Origin: Marinomonas ostreistagni
GTDB taxonomy: Bacteria > Pseudomonadota > Gammaproteobacteria > Pseudomonadales > Marinomonadaceae
Length of the DNA: 64,000 nt
Assembly: GCF_016461785.1 (NCBI RefSeq)
Contig: NZ_JAEMUH010000008.1
Coordinates: 62,001-126,000, forward strand
Reading direction: 5' to 3'
The notes under the pieces are model-generated. The model was not told the origin of the DNA. It saw only the letters and a list, made by a program, of their open reading frames with translations, and made no database searches. The translations under genes were made by a program, and so were the position numbers. Below are positions 25,945 through 35,262 of the stretch, piece by piece. The stretch's first letter is position 1. The number at the start of each line of letters is the position of its first letter.

Positions 25945-27537
25945 ATGGATTCACTCGATGTAGCGCCTTTATTTATGACTTTCATGACGTTTCTTTTACC
26001 TGCCCTGTTCGCCGTTTCAGGGATTTTATGTGGCTTATCAAGATTGGAGCGTCATGCCGCTTGCATTGCCTTGTGGAGTGTTCGCAGCGCACCTCTACTT
26101 TTGCTCGGCATTTTGAGCTCTTGGCTTGTCACAACGCCTGATCCTCAAGCCGCTTTTCACGGGTCGTTACTTAGCGCTCTGATGCTCATATTGGTGGTCT
26201 TTATGGCCTGGGTATTGGTGCAGTTTTCGCAGCATTATATGAAAGGGGAGCAACGCGTCGCACAGTACTACCGCTGGCTGATGCTCACCTTAGCCGCCGT
26301 CACCTTGACACTATCTAGCAATCATTTATTAAGTTTCTGGATCGGCTGGGTGGGCATCAGCCTTGGCCTACACTTTCTACTCACGTTTTATCCTGAACGC
26401 CCCCGCGCAATCTTAGCGGCCCACAAGAAATTCATTCTTGCTCGGGTAGCTGAGCTGTCCTTGCTTGTCGCTTTCGCGTTGTTGTATTGGGAACATCAAA
26501 CTTGGTATTTGCTTGAGCTTATGTCCGACATAGATGACGCCCTATCTTGGTCTGAGCAAATAGCGGCTTGCCTCATCGCCGTCGCAGCACTCATGAAGTG
26601 TGCGCAGCTCCCTGTGCATGGCTGGCTTATGCAAGTGGTCGAAGCACCAACCCCCATCAGTGCATTATTGCATGCCGGCATCATCAACTTAGGTGGCTAT
26701 CTGGTACTCACGTTCTATCCATTGCTACACCTAAGTCATTCAGCCACTTGGTTACTGCTCATTGTCGCTGGATTCACGACCTTATTCAGTGCTCTGATTA
26801 TGACAACACGAATCAGTGTAAAAGTGCGTCTCGCTTGGTCGACCAGTGCGCAGATGGGGTTAATGCTTTTAGAATGTGCTCTGGGCTTATACGAACTGGC
26901 GGTTCTGCATCTACTAACACACTCAGTTTATAAAGCGCACGCATTCTTAAACTCTAGCAGTGCCGTTCAGGAATTCATCACGCGCCGTGCCGCACCCGAT
27001 GATACGCCAACCCCCATTATCTGGCTGTCAGCGTTTCTATTCAGTGCTATCACCGTTATTTTTTCGGCTCTGTTTTGGCACTATCAAGGTCCGATGAGCC
27101 CTTGGCTGTTGATGGCACTTGCGTTAACGATATTGGTTGCACAGGGACGCAGTATTCCCAAACCGGTGCCTTGGCCTCGATTGCTGATGCTCACATTTGG
27201 CCTGTCATTGCTCTACGGAGGCCTAAAGACAGCGCTTGGATGGCTGTTTCATGGACACATTGCTAGCCATACAGGAATTCCATTAAGTGCTGCTGACCTT
27301 TGGGTGTCAGGAATTTTCATCAGCTTATTCGTGTTAGCGGTTTGTTTGCGTTATTACGCCCATCTCGCTTGGGTAAATCGCTTCTCAGTGATTTTATTTG
27401 CCGGCCTTTATATGGACGAATGGTTCACCAAGGTGACCTTAAAAATCTGGCCTGTTGCACTACCGGCTTATTCAAAAGCGAAACACCACGGTGTTTCATT
27501 GCTGTTCCCTAATCTGTCAAAAGGTTGGAAAAAATAA
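25945..27537 (+). CDS. dabB: DabB: NuoL-like membrane subunit of inorganic-carbon pump
   Basis: 530 residues, related to NADH-dehydrogenase antiporter subunit NuoL. Membrane helices contain LLSFWIGWVGISLGLHFLLTFY and MKCAQLPVHGWLMQVVEAPTPISALLHAG, the proton-channel signature with its conserved Lys and His. It pairs with DabA (next gene, sharing one base, TAATG) in the DAB complex that drives CO2 hydration to bicarbonate using the ion gradient. Its presence in isolation from any complex I gene supports this role over a respiratory one. Confidence 0.9.
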   Translation: MDSLDVAPLFMTFMTFLLPALFAVSGILCGLSRLERHAACIALWSVRSAPLLLLGILSSWLVTTPDPQAAFHGSLLSALMLILVVFMAWVLVQFSQHYMKGEQRVAQYYRWLMLTLAAVTLTLSSNHLLSFWIGWVGISLGLHFLLTFYPERPRAILAAHKKFILARVAELSLLVAFALLYWEHQTWYLLELMSDIDDALSWSEQIAACLIAVAALMKCAQLPVHGWLMQVVEAPTPISALLHAGIINLGGYLVLTFYPLLHLSHSATWLLLIVAGFTTLFSALIMTTRISVKVRLAWSTSAQMGLMLLECALGLYELAVLHLLTHSVYKAHAFLNSSSAVQEFITRRAAPDDTPTPIIWLSAFLFSAITVIFSALFWHYQGPMSPWLLMALALTILVAQGRSIPKPVPWPRLLMLTFGLSLLYGGLKTALGWLFHGHIASHTGIPLSAADLWVSGIFISLFVLAVCLRYYAHLAWVNRFSVILFAGLYMDEWFTKVTLKIWPVALPAYSKAKHHGVSLLFPNLSKGWKK

Positions 27538-29948
27538 TGTCTGATTTCACTCTCTCCCAATCCTTGACAACACAGCAGCAAGAGGCGCTACAACGTGCCA
27601 CAAAATGTCTAGCGCCAAACTGGCCACTCGATCGCATGATTGCAGTGAATCCGCTTTGGAACTTGGTGGATCGCCCCTTTGATAACGTCGCCACCGATAT
27701 GTCCTTATTGGCTGGCATTCGCTGTCATATGCCAGTAGAAACCTACTTAAGTTGGTACGAAGAAGGTCGTATTCAAAATCAGCAACTGCTGCAAGCCGCC
27801 CATGAATACGGGCTGAACCTTTCTGCGGAAGCGCTGATTGTTCATCTGAGCAAAGACACAGGACGCGTGCAAAGCTGGCGTAACATTGCCGATTGGGCAG
27901 ATTTAACTCGTAGCAATCATAAAATGTCGTGGCACGACGAGATCACTCATCAAATTAGCCAGTTCTGTGCTGCCCATTATCAAGATCAGCGCCCCATGCT
28001 CCAGCGCCAATATCGCCAGCAGTCTTTAAACCTGTATCAGCATTGGCTACAAGTATCTCGCATGGACAGAGGCTTATCGATCATCCTGTCAGAAAGCCAT
28101 CTAGATGATGAGTTTGACTTGTTACCAGACGATCAAGAGCAATTATTTGTCACCGCTCTCAACGAATTAAAAGTTCCCAGTCAAAGCATTTACAACTTCG
28201 GCCAAGCATTACTCTTAGACATTAATGGTTGGGGCGCCTATTTGGCTTATCGTGCTTTCGAAGCGGAGAAAGTCGGTAAAAGCCAAGACGATGTGCGCTC
28301 TTTGCTTGCCATCAAGTTAGCTTGGGAATTGGTTATTTGGCGCTACTTAGAGAAACACCAAGCAGACGAATTCGAGGCATTGAAAGAGCGCTGGGGACAG
28401 CAACTACTGCATACTCAAGAGTTGCGCAGTCAACATCATGATGCTCTGAGCATCCCGCGTATTTGGGCCCGAGCGCTAGAACTGAGTGAACAACATCGTT
28501 TGCAAAAACAGCTCGTTAACGCACAACCTAACACTTCAGACAATGCGACCCTGCAAGCTATTTTTTGTATCGATGTGCGCTCAGAAGTTTATCGACGCGC
28601 TCTAGAAAGCCAGAGTAGCGAGGTGGAAACCTATGGTTTCGCAGGATTCTTCGGCCTGCCCATTGAGTACGAGCAAGCTGGCACTCAAGTTGCTCGGCCA
28701 CAATTACCGGGGCTGGTTCCTGCTTCCATTCGCGTCTTCGAGAGTACACCAAACGAGCATAAGCTAGCACAAACCAGTCGCCATGCTGGCTGGAACCGCT
28801 GGGGCAATGCAGCCGCGGCAACTTTTTCGATGGTTGAGTCCATGGGCTGGTGGTATGCCTTTAAGCTGTTCAAAAAGAGCCTAAAAGGCGATCAAGGTCA
28901 TGCCTTATCGCCTACCGATGCCACTCATTGGACGTTAACCCGTCAAGGCCATGCTTTGAGTGTTGATGACCAAGCGTTGTTGGCAAAAGGGGTTCTGGAC
29001 ACCATGGGGCTACGCTATTACGCCCCCACTGTGTTGCTGGTGGGGCATGGCAGCCATAGCTGCAACAACTTGCAAAGCGCTGGGTTGGAATGTGGCGCAT
29101 GTGGCGGACAAACGGGGGAAGTGAACGTCCGTGTATTGGCTCAGCTGCTGAATGATACCCAGGTGCGTGAGGCATTAGCCAAACTTGGACACGAGATTCC
29201 TAGCCATACCCAGTTCGTCGCCGCCTTGCATAACACGATGACTGATCATGTCACCTGCTTCCAAGAAGTTCGTGACAGCTTTGTTTACGACTGGCTGCAG
29301 CAAGCCACTTATCTAACGCAACTTGAACGTGCCCCTCGACTTGATCCGGCCTTACTGGAAATGGATAAGCAGGAACGTAATGAAGCCTATTTAAAGCGAG
29401 CCAAAGATTGGTCACAAACACGACCTGAATGGGGCTTGGCTGACAATAATGCCTTTATTATTGCGCCACGCCAGTACACCAGAGCTTTAGATCTTAATGG
29501 TCGCTGCTTTTTACACGATTACGACTTTCAACTTGATCCAGACAGTGCCGTGTTAGAACGGCTGATGACGGCTCCAATGCTGGTCACCCATTGGATTAAC
29601 ATGCAATACAACTTATCAACCACTGATAACTTTAAGTTCGGCAGCGGTAATAAAGTACTGCATAACGCTGTGGGCGATCATATTGGTGTATTTGAGGGCA
29701 ACGGCGGGGACTTGCGTATTGGACTCGCCATGCAGTCTCTGCACGACGGCCAACAATGGATGCACACACCGCAGCGATTAGCGGTCTATATTCGTGCGCC
29801 ACAATCCGCTATTGCAGCCGTGGTTTCCAAGCATGCATTGCTGCAACACTTGATCAATCACCAGTGGCTTTATGTTTTCCAATGGCAAGACCAGTCCATC
29901 CACCGCTTTCATGCTGGTGAGTGGCACCCTTGCCCCGCTAATGATTAA
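27537..29948 (+). CDS. dabA: DabA: zinc carbonic-anhydrase-like subunit (DUF2309)
   Basis: 803 residues, normal for DUF2309/DabA. The zinc ligands are recognisable: Cys344 and Asp346 in AIFCIDVRSE, His504 in LVGHGSHSCNN and Cys519 in GLECGACGGQTGEVN; the His-to-Cys spacing of 15 equals that of Halothiobacillus DabA. Together with DabB it converts CO2 to trapped cytosolic bicarbonate. The start is the ATG at 27537, overlapping the dabB stop. It ends directly against the stop of the convergent reductase gene, leaving no room for a terminator. In a heterotroph the bicarbonate would feed anaplerotic and biosynthetic carboxylations. Confidence 0.93.
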   Translation: MSDFTLSQSLTTQQQEALQRATKCLAPNWPLDRMIAVNPLWNLVDRPFDNVATDMSLLAGIRCHMPVETYLSWYEEGRIQNQQLLQAAHEYGLNLSAEALIVHLSKDTGRVQSWRNIADWADLTRSNHKMSWHDEITHQISQFCAAHYQDQRPMLQRQYRQQSLNLYQHWLQVSRMDRGLSIILSESHLDDEFDLLPDDQEQLFVTALNELKVPSQSIYNFGQALLLDINGWGAYLAYRAFEAEKVGKSQDDVRSLLAIKLAWELVIWRYLEKHQADEFEALKERWGQQLLHTQELRSQHHDALSIPRIWARALELSEQHRLQKQLVNAQPNTSDNATLQAIFCIDVRSEVYRRALESQSSEVETYGFAGFFGLPIEYEQAGTQVARPQLPGLVPASIRVFESTPNEHKLAQTSRHAGWNRWGNAAAATFSMVESMGWWYAFKLFKKSLKGDQGHALSPTDATHWTLTRQGHALSVDDQALLAKGVLDTMGLRYYAPTVLLVGHGSHSCNNLQSAGLECGACGGQTGEVNVRVLAQLLNDTQVREALAKLGHEIPSHTQFVAALHNTMTDHVTCFQEVRDSFVYDWLQQATYLTQLERAPRLDPALLEMDKQERNEAYLKRAKDWSQTRPEWGLADNNAFIIAPRQYTRALDLNGRCFLHDYDFQLDPDSAVLERLMTAPMLVTHWINMQYNLSTTDNFKFGSGNKVLHNAVGDHIGVFEGNGGDLRIGLAMQSLHDGQQWMHTPQRLAVYIRAPQSAIAAVVSKHALLQHLINHQWLYVFQWQDQSIHRFHAGEWHPCPAND

Positions 29949-31640
29949 TCAATAAAGATCCGTATGCAGTTGAAGCTGCCACTGCGGTTCCGGCAAAATA
30001 TTTTGGAGAGTCGCGAGCACAGACTCTCCAAAACCTGCTCGACTACCACATACGTAAACATGCGCCCCTTGTTCTACCACCCATTGGCGAATAGCTTTGT
30101 GGGACTGCTGCAATAAGTCCGGAACATAGACCCCATCACTGCGAGACCATGCTCGATCCAAACGTGTCAATATTCCCTGCTTCTGGAACTCGGTCAGCTC
30201 CTTAGCAAAGTAGTCATCATGTTCTAGATATTGCTCACCGAAAAATAACCAACATGGCGCATTGTCTTGCCCTGTTTGGCGTTTCTTTAAAAAGCTGATA
30301 AACGGCGCAAGCCCAGTACCCGCGCCGATCATAATCCAAGGTACAGTTGTCTTTGGATGAAAAGTCGTATGCTCACGCACACTGGCCAATACACGATCCC
30401 CCGGTGTTAACTGACTCAGCATTCCCGATACCAGCCCAATGGTTCCATCCGCACGGATATGCTGACGCACCAAAAGTTCTATTGTGTTGTCTTGGTAAGA
30501 TGCAATCGAATAAAGGCGTTCATGCTCATCCTTTTGCTCAGGCTGTACTGCCAATAAGTCACCAGCTTCATAGCGCACATCGGCTCTAAACAATGTCACT
30601 CGATGAGCCAAGCGGTGCGTTTGCTCTGGGTTCAAACATTCGTTCGCCACCACCGTATAATCATCGTATTCAAATAATTCAGGCGCAGTATGGATACCTA
30701 GCAATTCCCCAACTTGCTGCCACCAATGAGCGACCCCTTGAGGATCCATTCGATCGATTTCTGTTGTAGGAATGGCTCTTTGGTAGCCTTTTTGCTCTAG
30801 TAGCTCAGACAAATAATGACCAAATGCACAGAACGTTTGATAATTTCGATCACCCAATGCGAGTACACTGAATTGGGTTTGAGAGGCAGCCGAGTTTGCC
30901 TCCTGCAATGTAGTAACAAACCGTCGAGCACTGTCAGGCGCTTCCCCTTGCCCATAGGTACTCACTACAAAGAAGACTCGCTGATAACGCTGAAGTGTGT
31001 GCTCAGTTAGCGTCGAAACACAGGCAATATCCATTAATGCATGAGCTGTATCGTGTAGGCGTTGAGCCAAATATTTTGCACTGCCAGTTTGGCTGGCATA
31101 GACGATGAGCGCCTGACTATGGGGCTGTGGAGTCGGCAAAGACTTTGCCGCCCAACGTACACACAATAAAGCGCCTGCCACACGTACTAACTCCCACCAT
31201 GGCAATACCGTACCGGATTCATACAGTGAGTAAAGCGGCGAAACCATAAGCAAGCCACTGGCGTACAAGACTACCCCAGAGTAAATACGATAAGACTTAT
31301 CACGTAAAGTGATTAGACAAAGCATCATAATAATGGCCAGTATGACCTGACAGAAAAAGATCACAGTTGAGATAAAAAGCTGCTCTGTACGAGTAAAAAC
31401 GTAACCTACCTCACCTTCGCTAATATGCGCCCAAATGCCTCCCGGTAACTGATGTACAGATTGCTCGGCAAATTCAAAACTGCTTAACGATTCTAGTGAA
31501 GCCATAAATGACAGAGGGTGGCTCATACCAAATTCCAGCACCCCCCAAAGGTAACCAAGCACAAATAACATACCGCTGCTGACGAGCCACAGCACACGTT
31601 CAAACTGAAGCACAGCCTTTGTTAGCCAAGTTGATGACAC
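29949..31640 (-). CDS. Membrane-anchored flavodoxin/NADPH reductase (CysJ-like)
   Basis: About 563 residues. An N-terminal membrane part with three or four helices is followed by a flavodoxin domain (ALIVYASQTGSAKYLAQRL; FFVVSTYGQGEAPDSARRF; SVLALGDRNYQTFCAFG) and a ferredoxin-NADP reductase module (ERLYSIAS for FAD; PWIMIGAGTGLAPFISFLKKR for NADPH; VYVCGSRAGFGESV). It could pass electrons from NADPH via FAD and FMN into the membrane, plausibly to the divergent PepSY protein for periplasmic Fe(III) reduction. The start is uncertain: an ATG at 31685 lies inside a Fur box and a TATAAT -10, so I prefer the GTG at 31640 with GTGAGG before it. Confidence 0.82.
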   Translation of the reverse strand: MSSTWLTKAVLQFERVLWLVSSGMLFVLGYLWGVLEFGMSHPLSFMASLESLSSFEFAEQSVHQLPGGIWAHISEGEVGYVFTRTEQLFISTVIFFCQVILAIIMMLCLITLRDKSYRIYSGVVLYASGLLMVSPLYSLYESGTVLPWWELVRVAGALLCVRWAAKSLPTPQPHSQALIVYASQTGSAKYLAQRLHDTAHALMDIACVSTLTEHTLQRYQRVFFVVSTYGQGEAPDSARRFVTTLQEANSAASQTQFSVLALGDRNYQTFCAFGHYLSELLEQKGYQRAIPTTEIDRMDPQGVAHWWQQVGELLGIHTAPELFEYDDYTVVANECLNPEQTHRLAHRVTLFRADVRYEAGDLLAVQPEQKDEHERLYSIASYQDNTIELLVRQHIRADGTIGLVSGMLSQLTPGDRVLASVREHTTFHPKTTVPWIMIGAGTGLAPFISFLKKRQTGQDNAPCWLFFGEQYLEHDDYFAKELTEFQKQGILTRLDRAWSRSDGVYVPDLLQQSHKAIRQWVVEQGAHVYVCGSRAGFGESVLATLQNILPEPQWQLQLHTDLY

Positions 31641-31670
31641 CCAAGCCTCACTTATACTGGAAATATTATT

Positions 31671-31689
31671 GATAATTATTGTCATTATA
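31671..31689. promoter_or_regulatory. Fur box between flavodoxin-reductase gene and metal-uptake operon
   Basis: GATAATTATTGTCATTATA matches the Fur consensus at 15 of 19 positions. A minus-strand TATAAT (31689-31684) lies inside it. A second, weaker element (GCGATTATCATTAGA) lies at about 31709-31723. It should control both divergent units. Confidence 0.75.
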
Positions 31690-31750
31690 TTGCAAATATC
31701 AATTGCAAGCGATTATCATTAGAGAATTATTTACATTTGAATACTATTTA

Positions 31751-32356
31751 ATGACAACTAGACTCTCAATCATTAATCGCTGGGCTCGATGGCTACATAT
31801 TTACAGTGCGGCGCCAGTGCTATTACTGATGCTGTTTTACTCCCTAACAGGGGTATTGTTGAACCATACGACTTGGCAACTAGGTGAAACAAAAAAAGTA
31901 AACCAGATCATTGATTTGCCAGACTATTTACTAGATCTAGACTGGCAAACAGAGTCTGCAAAAACAGCCTTCAGTGTTGTGAATTGGTTAGACATAGAGC
32001 ATGACATTCATGGCGTTGACATCGAGATCGGTTGGGAGCTGGAAGAATCATTACTAATACTCAACCTAGAAACACCGGAAGGTAGCTATACCGTTGAAGT
32101 CTACCCAGAGGACGAGGTCGCCGAGCTGTTTGTACTCGATCTGCCATTTTTAGAAATGCTCAACAACTTACACCGTGGCAAACACGTGACGGGATTTTGG
32201 CGCTTTCTCTCAGATTTCGCGGGTATTTGTATGTTTGTCTTTTGCGCCACTGGGTTGTGGCTGTTATTGACCAACGCTTTACAGCGACAAAGCACACTGA
32301 GCTGGGTTGGGCTCGGGGCAATTGTCATGGTAGTGACCATTTTTCTAATGCATTAA
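31751..32356 (+). CDS. PepSY-associated membrane protein (FpvG-like position)
   Basis: 201 residues. The N-terminus RWARWLHIYSAAPVLLLMLFYSLTGVLLNH and the C-terminal NNLHRGKHVTGFWRFLSDFAGICMFVFCATGLWLLL are PepSY-associated transmembrane segments with His residues at the membrane edges that could bind haem; between them is a periplasmic domain. The start is the ATG at 31751, as the frame upstream does not resemble the family. It is the first gene of a nine-gene operon. In the P. aeruginosa pyoverdine locus a similar inner-membrane reductase, FpvG, heads the fpvGHJK-CDEF cluster; the functional match is by layout and family, not proven. Confidence 0.75.
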   Translation: MTTRLSIINRWARWLHIYSAAPVLLLMLFYSLTGVLLNHTTWQLGETKKVNQIIDLPDYLLDLDWQTESAKTAFSVVNWLDIEHDIHGVDIEIGWELEESLLILNLETPEGSYTVEVYPEDEVAELFVLDLPFLEMLNNLHRGKHVTGFWRFLSDFAGICMFVFCATGLWLLLTNALQRQSTLSWVGLGAIVMVVTIFLMH

Positions 32357-32370
32357 CAAAGGAGAGCTTG

Positions 32371-32844
32371 ATGCGCTCATTGTGTAAAACGTCCATTTTG
32401 GCCGCAACGTTAGGCTTTGCTGGCATCACACAGGCTGCGTCGATGGAGGTGTCTTTTGACATTCCTCAAGTGACGACTGGAAAGTATGCCCGTCCTTATG
32501 TGGCTATTTGGGCTGAGCAAGGCAAAGAATCCAAACCGCTGCTGGTCTGGCACTTACAAGGCAAAGAAGACAAGTGGCTGAAAGACCTGCGCCGCTGGTG
32601 GCGCAAAATTGGTCGCTATGATGCCCACGTTGACAGCTTAACCGGAGCGACAAAAGGCCCTGGCCATTACCAAGAAACCCTAGACCTTGGTGACTGGAGC
32701 GAGTTCACCCTGTACGTCGAAGCTGCCCGAGAAAATGGTGGCCGATCTTTAGTGAAAACCAACATCGATCTGAATAGCGCCAAACAGTACAACATTCCAG
32801 CAGAGGCTGAAATCGGCCCTATCCAAATTTCCATTAACCCCTAA
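32371..32844 (+). CDS. DUF2271 periplasmic protein
   Basis: 157 residues. Signal peptide MRSLCKTSILAATLGFAGITQA. The mature part has SMEVSFDIPQVTTGKYARPYVAIWAEQG and WLKDLRRWWRKIGR...DSLTGATKGPGHY, the DUF2271 pattern found beside PepSY and flavodoxin-reductase genes. Start at ATG 32371, with AAAGGAGAG before it. Biochemical function unknown; probably a partner in the periplasmic redox or metal-release step. Confidence 0.8.
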   Translation: MRSLCKTSILAATLGFAGITQAASMEVSFDIPQVTTGKYARPYVAIWAEQGKESKPLLVWHLQGKEDKWLKDLRRWWRKIGRYDAHVDSLTGATKGPGHYQETLDLGDWSEFTLYVEAARENGGRSLVKTNIDLNSAKQYNIPAEAEIGPIQISINP

Positions 32845-32860
32845 ATAGTTAGGATTGAAT

Positions 32861-33670
32861 ATGTTTAAGACAAGTCTTTGTGCTTTGGCTGTCGTTGCGG
32901 CAAGCTCAAGCTTTGCTCACGATCTAATGGTATTACCAAGCAAATCCATTCTGTCAGCCGTGCCTGCTAATGTGGCCGTTGATGTAACAGCTACACACGA
33001 CGTGTATCGTTTTGATAAAGCCGTTTCTCCTGACAATGTCACAGTTTACAGTCCTGACGGCAAACGTATTCGCGACCTTGGCACCATGGTAAAAGGCGCA
33101 ACACGTACGTCATTTGATCTTGCTGTCACCGAAGAAGGCACTTACAAGATCACCTACGGCTCCAGCATGGCGGGCTACATGACCACCTATGAGATCGGTG
33201 AACGCAATACTCGTAAGCGTCTACGTGGTAATCAGCAAGAAATGGCTGACCAAATCCCTGCGGATGCGAAAAATATCGAGACCACAAAAATGGGCCGCAC
33301 TGGCGTAACATACATCACCAGTAAAGCGCCAACGGATACGGTATTGAAGCCAAGCAACCAAGGCTTTGAAATGGTGCCAGTGACCCACCCAGCCGATTAC
33401 ATTAACGGCGAAGAAATCGAAATCAAAACCCTAATGGATGGCAAGCCACTAGCGGGCGCGAACATTGTAGTCAAAGCAGAATCTGCAATGTATGGCATTG
33501 CCAAAGAGCCTGTTGAAGTCAGCACAGACAAATCCGGTGTTGCTAGCTTTACTCTAGACAATGCAGGTCGCTACAACGCTGCGGTTTCTTACAGCGGTCC
33601 AAGCAATGACCCATTGGCAGATAAAGAGTCTTACACTGTGTTCTACACCTTTGAAGTGGTATACGAATAA
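32861..33670 (+). CDS. DUF4198 periplasmic protein
   Basis: 269 residues with signal peptide (cleavage near SSFA-HD), giving the mature start HDLMVLPSKS. DUF4198 proteins (NikK-like fold) have an N-terminal His suitable for metal binding and occur in metal-uptake loci. The C-terminal half has an Ig-like strand pattern (LMDGKPLAGANIVVKAES...GVASFTLDNAGRYNAAVSYSG). The stop overlaps the next start (TAATGA). Confidence 0.8.
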   Translation: MFKTSLCALAVVAASSSFAHDLMVLPSKSILSAVPANVAVDVTATHDVYRFDKAVSPDNVTVYSPDGKRIRDLGTMVKGATRTSFDLAVTEEGTYKITYGSSMAGYMTTYEIGERNTRKRLRGNQQEMADQIPADAKNIETTKMGRTGVTYITSKAPTDTVLKPSNQGFEMVPVTHPADYINGEEIEIKTLMDGKPLAGANIVVKAESAMYGIAKEPVEVSTDKSGVASFTLDNAGRYNAAVSYSGPSNDPLADKESYTVFYTFEVVYE

Positions 33671-33975
33671 TGACCAAAGCTGCCTTATTATTGGGTAGCG
33701 CAGTGGCTTTGCTTTCGAGCAAAGCCATGGCTCATTACCCTACGTTAGATTGCCAACTGGATCAGCAAAAAGTGGTTTGTGTGGCCGCCTACAGTGACGG
33801 TTCGGTCGCCTACAACGAGCACGTAGAAGTACGTAGCTATGACGATGACGTGCTGCAAACACTCACCACCGATGACGATGGTGAAATTCGTCTTGCTCAG
33901 CCAGATGGTGAATATTACTTAATCTTCGATCCTGGCCACGAAGATCCTGCTGAGTTCGACTATGCCGAATTCTAA
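33670..33975 (+). CDS. Small acidic periplasmic protein, 101 aa
   Basis: Signal peptide (residues 1-21), mature start HYPTLDCQLDQQKVVC. The two Cys could form a disulfide. The sequence looks like one Ig/transthyretin-like module (VEVRSYDDDVLQTLTTDDDGEIRLAQPDGEYYLIF) and ends very acidic. No family recognised with confidence. It lies between the DUF4198 gene and the next gene with short overlaps, so it belongs to the metal-uptake operon. Confidence 0.75.
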   Translation: MTKAALLLGSAVALLSSKAMAHYPTLDCQLDQQKVVCVAAYSDGSVAYNEHVEVRSYDDDVLQTLTTDDDGEIRLAQPDGEYYLIFDPGHEDPAEFDYAEF

Positions 33976-34402
33976 TATTGAGATCATTGCGCCAGCGGAT
34001 GGTCGCGGGGAGACTCGTAACTTTCTATTGGTATGTGCCGCGGTACTTATCAGTGCCGTCAGCTTGCTATCACTGATCCACTCTGCGTCTCCTAAAGCGT
34101 TGTCAGAATTACCCAATCACCTGAGCAATTTAGCAACTCAGGTGAGCAACGCGGTAGAGGAAATCGAATTATTTGAAGAAGCTGAGCTGATCAGTGCCCC
34201 TTACCAGTTAGCTGACCTTCCTCTTCCAACTTACCAGAGCCAGTCATTCATTCAGCAAGATGAACATTGCTTTAGCTTGTTTCAAGGTCAATATGTGTTC
34301 GTTATCGAGCGTCATGAAGCAGGCTGGGATGCTCATTGGGCACCGTCAGAACAAGCTGTTGACTGCCACGCCTCGCTTGATTGGCATTCGCTTAACCAAT
34401 AG
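33962..34402 (+). CDS. Membrane-anchored periplasmic protein, possibly DUF6162
   Basis: 146 residues. One transmembrane helix (NFLLVCAAVLISAVSLLSLI, about 20-39) and a periplasmic domain with one Cys in DEHCFSLFQGQYVFVIERHEAGW and another in QAVDCHASL. It resembles the small anchored proteins (DUF6162 type) that precede metal ABC transporters, such as FpvK in Pseudomonas, but I am not certain of the family. It overlaps the previous gene by 14 nt. Confidence 0.65.
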   Translation: MPNSNIEIIAPADGRGETRNFLLVCAAVLISAVSLLSLIHSASPKALSELPNHLSNLATQVSNAVEEIELFEEAELISAPYQLADLPLPTYQSQSFIQQDEHCFSLFQGQYVFVIERHEAGWDAHWAPSEQAVDCHASLDWHSLNQ

Positions 34403-34410
34403 GAACCCTC

Positions 34411-35262
34411 ATGCGTTTACTTTTACTCAGTCTTTTGGTGTTACTCAGCTCTCAGGCAAACGCCCGCTTGCAAGTTGGCATCACACTGCACCCATACTAT
34501 TCCTACGTGAGCAATATCGTGGGAGACAAAGCCGATGTATTGCCATTGATCGACAGTGGTTTTAACCCGCATAATTACCAGCTAAACCCTGCCGATATTG
34601 AGCGCCTCAACGGTTTGGACGCGCTGGTAGTGAATGGCATCGGTCACGACATGTTTGCGACCAATACCGTTGATCGTCTCCAGCCAAAAAACCTGACTGT
34701 CATTTACGCCAATAAAGATGTTCCATTAATCGGACACGATGAGAAAGTAAACCCCCATACCTTTGTCTCCATTGATGCTGCCATTCGCCAGGTTTACACC
34801 ATCGCTAAAGAGCTGGGCGCTTTGGATCCAGACAACAAGGCATACTTCCTCAAAAATGCGCTGCAATACGCGAAAAAGCTAAGAGCATTAAAGAAACCGG
34901 TTCAGCAAGCACTGCTGAATAAAGACGTTAGCAAGCTACGCATTGCCAGTACCCACGGCGCCTACGCTTACCTATTACAAGAGTTTGGCTTAACCGTCTC
35001 TGCGGTCATCGAGCCTGCCCACGGTGTTGCACCTACCGCATCGCAACTGGAAGAAACCATCGAAACCATTCGTCAGCAGAACATTGACGTACTGTTCACC
35101 GAGCTGAACATGGAAAATAAATACGTGGATCTGATCGAACGTGAAACTGGGATCAAAATTTATTACTTCAGCCATATGACTCATGGCGCGTACAGTAAAG
35201 ATCAAGTCGAGCAAGAAATGGGGCACAACTTAAGCAAACTGGCTGAGGCACTGAGTTCATGA
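34411..35262 (+). CDS. Metal ABC transporter substrate-binding protein (ZnuA/FpvC-like)
   Basis: 283 residues, cluster A-I binding protein. Signal peptide, residues 1-18. Candidate metal ligands are His27 or His54 (ITLHPYYSY, FNPHNYQL), His116 (VNPHTFVS), His182 (ASTHGAYAYL) and Glu231 (LFTELNMEN). It lacks the long His-rich loop of true ZnuA. Fur rather than Zur control of the operon suggests iron (or manganese). It is followed directly by ATPase and permease genes. Confidence 0.87.
   Translation: MRLLLLSLLVLLSSQANARLQVGITLHPYYSYVSNIVGDKADVLPLIDSGFNPHNYQLNPADIERLNGLDALVVNGIGHDMFATNTVDRLQPKNLTVIYANKDVPLIGHDEKVNPHTFVSIDAAIRQVYTIAKELGALDPDNKAYFLKNALQYAKKLRALKKPVQQALLNKDVSKLRIASTHGAYAYLLQEFGLTVSAVIEPAHGVAPTASQLEETIETIRQQNIDVLFTELNMENKYVDLIERETGIKIYYFSHMTHGAYSKDQVEQEMGHNLSKLAEALSS

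Noticed and set aside
31685-31750. Longer N-termini for the flavodoxin-reductase and the PepSY protein reaching into each other
   Set aside because: These extensions would place start codons inside the Fur box and the -10 element and do not resemble the families.
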